Origin: Nocardiopsis ansamitocini
Lineage (GTDB): Bacteria; Actinomycetota; Actinomycetes; Streptosporangiales; Streptosporangiaceae
Length of the DNA stretch: 64,000 bases
Direction of reading: 5' to 3'
NCBI RefSeq assembly: GCF_030268225.1
Contig: NZ_BSQG01000014.1
Location: forward strand, 1-64,000
This document shows, in pieces, positions 19,173 through 26,381 of the stretch. Position 1 is the first letter of the stretch. Each line of letters starts with the position of its first letter. The position numbers and the translations under genes are program-made. The notes under the pieces are model-generated. The model searched no databases, was not told the DNA's origin, and was given only the letters and a program-made list of their open reading frames with translations.

Positions 19173-19982
19173 TCAGGCCGGACTGGTGGCCAACGCGTCG
19201 TCCAGCACCATCTCGATGTAGTCCAGTGCCGCACGCCGCCGTGCCAGCGCGTTCTCGTACAGCGAGGGCAGCGCCGAGTTCCGGCGTACGCGTAGGCACT
19301 CGTTGACAATGCGTTCCCAGCGGTCGGGGAAGGCGTGCAGCGCGTAGAAGCCGGCCCCCGATTTCGAGGTGATCTCCCCGGTGCGCAGGGTGAAGTGCAG
19401 CCGGCTCACACTGAGCACGCTCCAGGACGGGGCCAGCGACCCCAGGGCGGCCAGGCCGCGCGGTGTGACCAGGCGTCCGGCCTTGGCCCGCCAGCGTCGC
19501 CAGTGCTGGTCGAGGCTGCCCAGCGACCATGCCTGCAGGCTTGCGCGCTCGTCCCAGACGTCCAGTTCGAGCGGGTGCGGTCCGCGGACGGGGACTCCGC
19601 GCTCGGCGAGCACGTGCCAGGTCACCGGGTTGACGTCGGCACCCGCCCTGGTCCGGAAACGCCCGCCCAGCACCGAGGCCACCGGCCCACAGTGCTGAGG
19701 GTCGTGGGTGAGGTCGTCCCAGGCCACGTGGATACCGTTGAACTGGGGGTGGGGGAACCGGGACCGCATCCTGGAGTGCACCCGCCGCAGCGCGGCGTTC
19801 TGGGCACAGTCCAGGCGCTGACGGGTCACCACCACGAAGTCGACGTCGCTGGTCCGGGGCCGGTAATCGCCAAGGGCCACCGAACCGGTGAGGTAGAGGC
19901 CTTCGACCAGGCCGGGCGCCTCCTGGTCGGCATCGAGGAGGAAGGCCTCCGCCACAGTTCGCGCCTGCGGGTGGACAGCCAT
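19173..19982 (-). CDS. Nucleotidyltransferase with aminoglycoside-adenylyltransferase-like C-terminal domain
   Basis: A 269-residue protein with an N-terminal nucleotidyltransferase fold. The signature LTGSVALGDYRPRTSDVDFV gives G33-S34 and the metal-binding D46 and D48. The C-terminal helical domain, with TLRTGEITSKSGAGFYAL, resembles that of ANT(3'')/AadA-type adenylyltransferases. Family members inactivate spectinomycin/streptomycin, but chromosomal actinobacterial homologues are often of unknown substrate. The start chosen is ATG 19982, 7 nt after GGAG; the longer upstream frame is not supported. It lies 69 bases upstream of def on the same strand. Confidence 0.8.
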   Translation of the reverse strand: MAVHPQARTVAEAFLLDADQEAPGLVEGLYLTGSVALGDYRPRTSDVDFVVVTRQRLDCAQNAALRRVHSRMRSRFPHPQFNGIHVAWDDLTHDPQHCGPVASVLGGRFRTRAGADVNPVTWHVLAERGVPVRGPHPLELDVWDERASLQAWSLGSLDQHWRRWRAKAGRLVTPRGLAALGSLAPSWSVLSVSRLHFTLRTGEITSKSGAGFYALHAFPDRWERIVNECLRVRRNSALPSLYENALARRRAALDYIEMVLDDALATSPA

Positions 19983-20195
19983 CGTCAACTCCAGTTCGAT
20001 CCGGTGGTGGCGGGTGCCATCGGTCGGGGTGGCTGGTGACGGGCACATCGGCCGACTCGTCAGGGCGGCCCCGCGGCCCCGCGTCTTTACCCAACAGTGT
20101 GGGAGCCGAGCCTGCCGATGGCAAGTGAACGCGGTCGAACCGCACCCGTTCACCCCATCGATGGTGGTGCACGCACCACCATCGGGACGCGTGGG

Positions 20196-21047
20196 TCAGC
20201 GCCGTTCGTGCCGGCCACCGGAAGCGCCGGGCGAGAAGGAGGCGTCGCCGTCGAGGGCCGCTGAGGTGAGCCGGTTCAACTCGGCGGTCACCCGCTGTTC
20301 CTCGGCGACCTCCTCCGCGCTCGGGGACAGGATGACGACGAGTGCCAACAGCACCGAGAACACGGTCAGGGCCACACTGAGCGGAACGAAGACGTCTGAC
20401 GCTCCAGCGCCGTCCAGCGCCGTCAGCGCCGCGGTCGTCCCGGTGTGGGCTTCAACCCCCATGCCCAGCATTCCCACGTAGTGCATCGAGGAGACGGCGA
20501 CGCCCATCACCAGCGCCGCGCCGACGGTGGCCAGCTTGCCCCGTACGTTCAGGATCGCCCACAGCGCGGCGGTCGCCGCCACGACAGCGATCACCACCGC
20601 AACGGCCACGAACACGTAGTCGTGCGTCAGGTGACCGTTGAGCCGCATCGAGGCCACGCCCGTGTAGTGCATGCCCGCCACCCCCAGGCCGGTGATCGTG
20701 CCGGCGAGCAGCAGTGATTTGGCGCTCTGGTCCAGCAGGGTCACCATGGTGAGTCCGACGCCCACGAATGCGGTCGCCAGCAGCGCGCTGAGGACGGTGA
20801 GCAGCATGTCGTAGCGGATGGAGACGCCCGGGGCGCCGAAGCCGACCATCGCGATGAAGTGCATCGCCCAGATCCCGGTGAAACCGATGGAGATCGCGCC
20901 GACTCCGAGCCAGACCCACCGGATCGCCCCCTCTCCAGTTCGCGCCCTTGAGGTTGCTGCCAGCCCGAGCAGTGACCCGACGAACGAGACCAGGTAGGCC
21001 AGGCCCGGAGTCACGAAGCCATAAGAGAAATGCTGGATTTCCTGCAT
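20196..21047 (-). CDS. MHYT-domain integral membrane sensor
   Basis: A 283-residue protein with seven predicted membrane helices. Three of them carry the MHYT-type motifs: M62-H63-F, M126-H127-Y-T and M188-H189-Y. These Met/His pairs are thought to bind a metal, probably copper, and to sense oxygen, CO or NO. In many bacteria the domain is fused to GGDEF/EAL or kinase output; here only a short charged cytoplasmic tail (about 245-283) follows. It is therefore either a stand-alone sensor or works through a separate partner. No candidate partner adjoins it. The upstream DNA (21048-21130) is distinctly AT-rich. Confidence 0.88.
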   Translation of the reverse strand: MQEIQHFSYGFVTPGLAYLVSFVGSLLGLAATSRARTGEGAIRWVWLGVGAISIGFTGIWAMHFIAMVGFGAPGVSIRYDMLLTVLSALLATAFVGVGLTMVTLLDQSAKSLLLAGTITGLGVAGMHYTGVASMRLNGHLTHDYVFVAVAVVIAVVAATAALWAILNVRGKLATVGAALVMGVAVSSMHYVGMLGMGVEAHTGTTAALTALDGAGASDVFVPLSVALTVFSVLLALVVILSPSAEEVAEEQRVTAELNRLTSAALDGDASFSPGASGGRHERR

Positions 21048-21237
21048 TAGCTCATCACGTTTCTTGGGGGAAGGGACTAAAGTCTTTTTTGCTGATTACC
21101 GTGAGTAAACGCAGTCGTTGATTAAGAAATGAATTCTTTTTGGACTCAAAACAAAATCAATGACTTGACTTGCGGAAACATTAACTCGCTGCGAGTGGCT
21201 GTGAGCGGTGTGCAATGCCGACCGACACGGAGCGGAA

Positions 21238-22521
21238 TCAGTCCGCTGCCAGTAGCTCCTCGGCCAGCCCGACCATGGACTCCGCTCGCGTGTCCCAGTT
21301 GGGCGCGCCGGTGCAGAAGGGCTCCCCGGCCCGACGCAGTAATGAGGCTGCGGTGAATACCCCGAGGCCGCGTCGCACCGCCAATGCCAGATCCGGTGTC
21401 GATTCGTCCACGTAGCCCGCAAGAAGCGGCCCCAGGGTCGCAGTCGGGTCGGTTCCCATCGCGCGCCCGTGGAGGTAATCGGCCGCCGCGAAGTCGGCGA
21501 GATCCGAGGCGGGATGTGCCATGCGCACCCGGTCCAGGTCGACCAGGGCCAGGCCCTGCTCGCCGCGCACCACCTGCTCGGCGCGGAAGTCGCCGTGCGA
21601 CAGTACCTGCGGGGCCGCCAAGCTCCGCAACGCCTCCCCGCACCGCCGTGCGACCGCCTCCGCCCGGGCTGCCAAGCCGGGGAGGATGCCGGCCAGGACG
21701 GTGGCGGCGGCCACCGGCGCCCCGGAAGCGTCGGACCGGGAGAGTTCCCGCGGTGGTGTCACGGCATGGATCCGGGCGAGGAGCCCGCCGGCTTCGCGAA
21801 GAGCCTCCTCGCGTTCTCCCGTCACCCGGTCCAGCGGTTCGCCCGGTGTCCAGCTCAGTGCCAGCAGTCCGTACCGGCTCACCCGGACCAGGTCCGGTAC
21901 CGGTAGCCCGGCTGCCGCCAGCGCCAGGTAGGCGGCGACGTTGACGCTGCCGGCATAGGCGCGGACCACGTGTCGCGGTGTGTGCCAGGCGTCGTCGACG
22001 CGCCCCACCCAGCGTCGTCCCGGTTGGTAGGCGAGGGTGTGCACCGAACTTCCCGGCCCTGCCGCGAAACCGTGTGGGCTGGATGCGAAGTGCCGGGCCG
22101 CGGGAACGGAGCGGTCGTCCACCGGGGGGCCCATTACCACGCCGGTGGCGGGGTCGTTGAGCGGTCCGCGCAGTCGGGGGTCGACGAGAGCGTTCACGTC
22201 CACCGAGTGTGCTCCCGGCTGTGGAGCCCATCTGCGCGCGTAGTCGGCCTCCTCGGCGATCCGAGTACCGCTGTCCCCTGCCGAGAACGCACGCGCGAAG
22301 GCCCACTCGGGACCGCTCGGGTAGTCGAGCACCAGCCCTGCGGTCAACCGGACGCCCGGTTGATAGTGCAGGTAGGCCGCGCGTGCGGCGGACGGTCGCT
22401 CGACGCCGCGAGGAAGTAGCGCGTGGACCGCGTCCAGAACGGCCGTGGGGTCGAGCAGCACGCCCAGTCCGGGGATCCCGGGGTCGCGGCGGATCAGTTC
22501 GTCATGGGCGCTTTGGGCCAC
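21238..22521 (-). CDS. Phosphotransferase (APH-fold) family protein
   Basis: A 427-residue protein. The C-terminal two-thirds has the aminoglycoside phosphotransferase / choline kinase fold: the catalytic-loop motif S-H309-G-D-F-R-A-E-Q, then DLDRVRMAHP with the metal-binding Asp. The N-terminal about 150 residues are a diverged nucleotide-binding lobe. The substrate is unknown; chromosomal members often phosphorylate small metabolites. The start chosen is GTG 22521, 7 nt after a perfect AGGAGG; the GTG at 22527 sits almost on that site. It is the upstream neighbour of the MHYT gene on the same strand, 190 bases apart. Confidence 0.8.
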   Translation of the reverse strand: MAQSAHDELIRRDPGIPGLGVLLDPTAVLDAVHALLPRGVERPSAARAAYLHYQPGVRLTAGLVLDYPSGPEWAFARAFSAGDSGTRIAEEADYARRWAPQPGAHSVDVNALVDPRLRGPLNDPATGVVMGPPVDDRSVPAARHFASSPHGFAAGPGSSVHTLAYQPGRRWVGRVDDAWHTPRHVVRAYAGSVNVAAYLALAAAGLPVPDLVRVSRYGLLALSWTPGEPLDRVTGEREEALREAGGLLARIHAVTPPRELSRSDASGAPVAAATVLAGILPGLAARAEAVARRCGEALRSLAAPQVLSHGDFRAEQVVRGEQGLALVDLDRVRMAHPASDLADFAAADYLHGRAMGTDPTATLGPLLAGYVDESTPDLALAVRRGLGVFTAASLLRRAGEPFCTGAPNWDTRAESMVGLAEELLAAD

Positions 22522-23490
22522 CAGCACTCCTCCTGTGTTCGTCCCGGCCCGCCGGCAGGGCGCGCCACTGTGTCCTGACCGGGGTCTTCCTGGCAACGCG
22601 GTCGGTCAACCCTCCGGGGATCACCTACTGTTGCTCCGCGTATCACCGCCTGGCCGTCCCAGATCCCCGTCGTCGATCCGTTGTGCCAGTTCAGCGAGGT
22701 TGTGTGGTTGTCGCTCGCCATGATCGACGCCGCCGTGCCCCCATTACTCCTGTCGGGCACGGCCGGTTGTGGCCGATCGTTCTCGGCTCCCTACTGACCA
22801 GGTGCGTACCGGTCAAGCGCCCGGATGTGCCGCGAAGAAGCCGCTTGCCGGGGCAGCGCGTGAAACGGTTCCCATCGCTAGTCGTTTCCCAAGGTGAATC
22901 AGCTCGGTTAAATCCCGAGAAGGCTGATAACTGCCCGCTGACCTGCGATAAGCCGGTTGCCAGAGGGGTGGGGAATTGCTGGTGGGGCTGGGGTGAATTC
23001 TTTGAGTTTCCGCTAATTTGCGATCCGACCGTGGGAGAAAATGTTAAATCGTGGTCGCAGATGGGTATTTTCAAGTTCCCCGGCGCCGTTCTTGGCAATG
23101 GCGAACGCCTGTCGGCCGGAATCTCTCTAGAGAGGTTGGTAATTAGGAGTGCTCAGGTCCTCCATTGCCCCAGTGGGGCTGGGTTCGGCTTTAGGGAGAA
23201 CGCGTGTCGAGTGATCGGCGTAACATCCCTGTGATCTGGAAAAGCCAATTGCTCTCGGTTATCCTCAGCGGAGTGCGGTTGTTCGGTGCAGGTAGAGCGG
23301 GTGGGATTCCTCTCGTTTCCGCGCCAGAGTGGTCGCGCAAACGGTCTTTCGCGGTCCCTTTGAACAGGGTTGATGTTGTCATTGCACGCTGTTTTCACGT
23401 GTGTAACACGGCTTCATTCGTGTGAAACCCCTGCTCATTAGCCTCGGCATTAACGAGCAGGGGTACTCGGTGGTTTTGGAGGAGGCGGAT
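22522..23490. other. Long intergenic region, relatively AT-rich
   Basis: About 970 bases with no convincing gene on either strand. Open frames here have poor codon usage and no recognisable motif. The part from about 22,900 to 23,420 is clearly lower in GC than its neighbours. It contains a perfect 12-bp palindrome CTCTCTAGAGAG at 23123-23134 and an inverted repeat CGTGT-GTA-ACACG at 23398-23410, either of which could be an operator. A leader hairpin at 23428-23463 is listed separately. Confidence 0.55.
23428..23463 (+). promoter_or_regulatory. Leader hairpin upstream of the CbiX-like gene
   Basis: A perfect 9-bp inverted repeat, CCCCTGCTC (23428-23436) with GAGCAGGGG (23455-23463), around an 18-nt loop. 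It ends about 15 bases before the GGAGGAGG ribosome binding site of the next gene. It could modulate translation or act as an attenuator. I see no T-tract. Confidence 0.4.
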
Positions 23491-24171
23491 ATGGTCCCGA
23501 CCATGGTTCTCGTAGCAGACGGTTCACGTGACGCGCATCGCAAGGAGGCGCTGCGCGACCTGGCCGACGCTGTAGCCGAACGCGGGGAGGCCCCCGTGCT
23601 GACGGCCTTTGGTACTCGTGCTGAACTCCAGGCGACGGTGGAGGCCGTCGACGGTCCCCTGGTGGCGGTCCCCGCCTTCCTCGCCGGCGGGGACATGGCC
23701 AGCGCACAACTGTTCGCCGAGCTCAACATCGCCGACCGCTTCGACGCCTGCGCAACCGCGCCGCTGGGAGCGGTCCCCTCGATCGTCGCCAAGCTCGTGG
23801 GCCGACTGCGTGCCGCGGGCTGGCGTTCCGGGGACGGTGTCGTCCTCGCGGCCGACGCCGGCCCCGGCAACGACGACCGCCGCCAGGTGACCGATGTCGC
23901 CCGCATGCTGAGCCGCCGCGTCCAGGCCCCGGTCCAGATCGGCTATCTCAACGCCTGGGCGCCCTCGGTCTCCGATGCCGTGGACCGGCTGCGCCGCAAC
24001 GGCCACCAGCGGGTCGCCGTCGCCACCTGGCAGCTGGTGGAGGGGGCGGACCTCGACCGCCTTCGCGACATCGGTGCCACGAGCGTCACCGCCCCGCTTG
24101 GGCCCTCCCCGGTCGTCATCGACACCCTGCTGGCACAGCACCGTGCGGCGAAGGCCAGGCTTGCCGCCTGA
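23491..24171 (+). CDS. CbiX/SirB-like protein with both active-site histidines replaced
   Basis: A 226-residue protein of the sirohydrochlorin/cobalt chelatase (CbiX/SirB) type. The N-terminus reads MVLVADGSRDAHRKEALRDL, where chelatases have A-H-G-S-R-D: the metal-binding His is Asp10. The second conserved site, normally GGH, reads FLAGGD with Asp68. The tandem half-domain layout (about 1-115 and 118-225) and the second-half start GDGVVLAADAGPGNDDRR fit a duplicated family member. It probably cannot insert metal in the usual way. The start chosen is ATG 23491 behind a near-perfect GGAGGAGG; an upstream in-frame ATG-less extension is unlikely. No sirohaem or cobalamin gene adjoins it. Confidence 0.75.
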   Translation: MVPTMVLVADGSRDAHRKEALRDLADAVAERGEAPVLTAFGTRAELQATVEAVDGPLVAVPAFLAGGDMASAQLFAELNIADRFDACATAPLGAVPSIVAKLVGRLRAAGWRSGDGVVLAADAGPGNDDRRQVTDVARMLSRRVQAPVQIGYLNAWAPSVSDAVDRLRRNGHQRVAVATWQLVEGADLDRLRDIGATSVTAPLGPSPVVIDTLLAQHRAAKARLAA

Positions 24172-24181
24172 CCCCGTGCTT

Positions 24182-24206
24182 CGGTCGGTCATGGGAACGC
24201 CGACCG
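24182..24206 (+). terminator. Hairpin after the CbiX-like gene
   Basis: A 7-bp inverted repeat (CGGTCGG at 24182-24188 with CCGACCG at 24200-24206) begins 10 bases after the stop codon. No T-tract. Confidence 0.4.
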
Positions 24207-24621
24207 GGGATCAGCGCCGCGCCCTCGCCAGAGGAAAGCACGCGGTACCCCGCGTGGTCCGGCTCGAACCGAGCCGGACCCGTCGCGTGCAAACGGCAAC
24301 GACGACGCGCCCGGTTCCGTGGACAGGAGCCGGCCGTGACCCGGTGCACGGTTTCCGCAGCCCCGATCTTCCGGCAGGCGACGCGGACCGGTGCCACGCC
24401 GTTGAGGAACGAGCAGGGGCCGGAGTGGGCCCGCCGAACCACCGCGTACCCACCGGTCGCCCTGTACGGGCCGGTCCGGGCCGGGGGCTCGCGCGTACAC
24501 GGCTGCATTTCCGCCGCGCTGACCAGGTCACTGATGGTTCGTACGTCAAGCCGAACCCCGGTGACGTGCGTGATTTCCCCAAGACGGGGAAGCAGGGGTA
24601 CTGGTACGGAGAGGTCACAGG
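24207..24621. other. Intergenic region with a possible short upstream open frame
   Basis: About 415 bases. No certain gene. A short plus-strand frame ending at the TGA at 24632-24634 reads ...DGSYVKPNPGDVRDFPKTG... and overlaps the downstream ATG at 24631 as ATGA. Its start is unclear. A TTCCCC-aagac-GGGGAA stem-loop lies at 24575-24591. Confidence 0.35.
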
Positions 24622-25551
24622 GTGGGTTGTATGAACGACGTCGCAGCGCAATTGATCGACAGTGGGCAGCGGGACCGGATCGTTCGCAGATTCGGTGCAG
24701 GGGCGCTCAACTGGCTCGAAGGCCTTCCGGCGCGAGCCCAGGAGTTGGCCGACGACTGGGAGCTGACCCTTCTGGGAGCGGCCCCGCACGGGCAGACCTC
24801 GGTGGTGGTGCGCTGCCGACAGTCCGACGGTTCGGCGGCCATCCTCAAGCTGTCCCCGGACCCCGCGTTGATCGCTATGGAGGGTCGCACCCTCGGTCTG
24901 TGGGCGCCCACCCGGAGGGTGCCCGACGTCTACCGGGTGGATCCCCGCCGTGGCGGTCTGCTCATGGAGGCCATCGAACCGGGTGACAGCATCGCTCAGG
25001 GCGGTGTGCTCCCGCCGCTCACCGATATCGGTGAGCTCATCGCCGAACTGCACTCCGTCCCTGCTCCTGAGTCGGTGCTGCGGGAGATGTATCCGCTGGA
25101 TATCCGGATCAACTTCGTCTTCGAGCTCTGGGAGCGCAGGCGCGCAGAAGGACCGGCCGCCGAAGTCGTCCCCGCGTCGATGGTCCACCACGGGCACGCG
25201 CTCGCCCGTGCACTGGCCTGCGCCAGGGAGAACGTCGTTCCCCTGCACGGTGACCTGCACCCGGGCAACGTCCTGGTGGGCGGGCCGGAGCGTGGTCTCG
25301 TCGCCGTCGATCCGCGCGGATGCGTGGGGGACCCGGCCGCCGACGCCGTCGACTGGGCGGTGTGGCGTGCGGCGTCGGTGGGTGAGGTGCGGGAGCGGGT
25401 CGAGATCCTCGCCCCGGCGATCGGTGTGCCGCCCAAACGCCTCATGGACTGGTGCCGGGCCCTCGCCCCACTACTCGCCGTCGGCCTTGCCGACAAGGAG
25501 CAGACCGCGACCCCGGAATACGCCGCTGTCGTCGAGCTCGCCGAGTCGTAG
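24622..25551 (+). CDS. APH(6)-like aminoglycoside/hydroxyurea phosphotransferase family protein
   Basis: A 309-residue small-molecule kinase of the streptomycin 6-phosphotransferase / hydroxyurea phosphotransferase family. The Brenner-type catalytic motif is L-H209-G-D-L-H-P-G-N, followed by the metal-binding VDPRGCVGDPAADAVDWAV. The N-terminal lobe has LGAAPHGQTSVVVRCRQSDG. Homologues modify streptomycin, but many chromosomal members have other or unknown substrates. GTG 24622 has GGAGAGG 7 nt upstream and is taken as start. ATG 24631, which overlaps a short upstream frame as ATGA, is a real alternative and would remove only three residues. Confidence 0.82.
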   Translation: MGCMNDVAAQLIDSGQRDRIVRRFGAGALNWLEGLPARAQELADDWELTLLGAAPHGQTSVVVRCRQSDGSAAILKLSPDPALIAMEGRTLGLWAPTRRVPDVYRVDPRRGGLLMEAIEPGDSIAQGGVLPPLTDIGELIAELHSVPAPESVLREMYPLDIRINFVFELWERRRAEGPAAEVVPASMVHHGHALARALACARENVVPLHGDLHPGNVLVGGPERGLVAVDPRGCVGDPAADAVDWAVWRAASVGEVRERVEILAPAIGVPPKRLMDWCRALAPLLAVGLADKEQTATPEYAAVVELAES

Positions 25552-25577
25552 CGCTGGAGGAACCGGATCCCGCCGAG

Positions 25578-25595
25578 CCGCCCGGCCCCGGGCGG
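25578..25595. terminator. Short hairpin between convergent genes
   Basis: A perfect 8-bp stem (CCGCCCGG at 25578-25585 with CCGGGCGG at 25588-25595) lies between the kinase stop and the kdpE stop. The two-base gap means the real loop is slightly larger. Confidence 0.45.
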
Positions 25596-25694
25596 GCCGG
25601 CCTTCCCCCGCGGACAGGAGCGGCCCTCCGAGGACCGGGACGGTTCCCTTGCCGGACAGCGCGCACGTGCCCCTGAGGCGACCGACGTCAACGG

Positions 25695-26381
25695 TCACTC
25701 CCTCTTCTCGAATCGATACCCCATCCCCGCCTCGGTGATCAGGTAACGCGGTCGGGCAGGGTCGGGTTCGAGCTTGCGGCGCAGCTGGGCCAGATAGACC
25801 CGCAGGTAATTGGTCTCGCTCTGGTAAGCGGGGCCCCACACTTCGCGCAGCAGCTGTCGTTGACTGATCAGCAGACCACTGTTGCGGACGAGGATCTCCA
25901 GGATGTGCCACTCGGTGGGAGTCAACCGGATCTCCGTTGCCGGCTGCCCCGCGCGCAGCACCTTTTTCGCGTTCAGGTCCACCGTGAACGCCGCTGTACG
26001 CACCATGGGGGCCTCCGCCACCGGGGCCGCGCGCCGTGCCGCCGCACGCATCCGTGCCAACAACTCGTCCATGCCGAAGGGCTTGGTCACGTAGTCGTCG
26101 GCTCCGGCGTCCAGCGCCCGGACCTTCTCCGCGGCGGAATGCCGTGCCGAGAGCACGATGATGGGCATCGTGGACCAACCGCGCAGCCTCTCGATCACCG
26201 CCATCCCGTCCATATCGGGCAGGCCCAGGTCCAGGAGCACGACATCGGGAGGACACCTGCTCGCGGAGGCCAACGCGCCCGCGCCGTCGGCCGCCGTGTC
26301 CACCTCATAGCCGTGTGCCCGAAGGTTGATGCGCATGGCGCGCACGATCTGGGTGTCGTCGTCCACGACCAGAATCCGCAT
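25695..26381 (-). CDS. kdpE: KdpE-type OmpR-family response regulator
   Basis: A 228-residue response regulator. The receiver domain (1-115) has acidic D7-D8-D9, phosphoacceptor D51, the S78 switch residue and K100. The C-terminal winged-helix DNA-binding domain (about 125-225) is of the OmpR/PhoB type (LTPTEWHILEILVRNSG, YLAQLRRKLEPDP). Sequence and partner identify it as KdpE, which classically activates the high-affinity potassium pump operon kdpFABC. The ATG at 26381 overlaps the kdpD stop by one base (TGATG), so translation is coupled. No kdpFABC genes are in the window. Confidence 0.9.
   Translation of the reverse strand: MRILVVDDDTQIVRAMRINLRAHGYEVDTAADGAGALASASRCPPDVVLLDLGLPDMDGMAVIERLRGWSTMPIIVLSARHSAAEKVRALDAGADDYVTKPFGMDELLARMRAAARRAAPVAEAPMVRTAAFTVDLNAKKVLRAGQPATEIRLTPTEWHILEILVRNSGLLISQRQLLREVWGPAYQSETNYLRVYLAQLRRKLEPDPARPRYLITEAGMGYRFEKRE

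Noticed and set aside
22209-23234. 341-residue plus-strand open frame reaching into the long gap before the CbiX-like gene
   Set aside because: Its first part is antisense to the phosphotransferase gene, and the rest shows no coding bias or motif.
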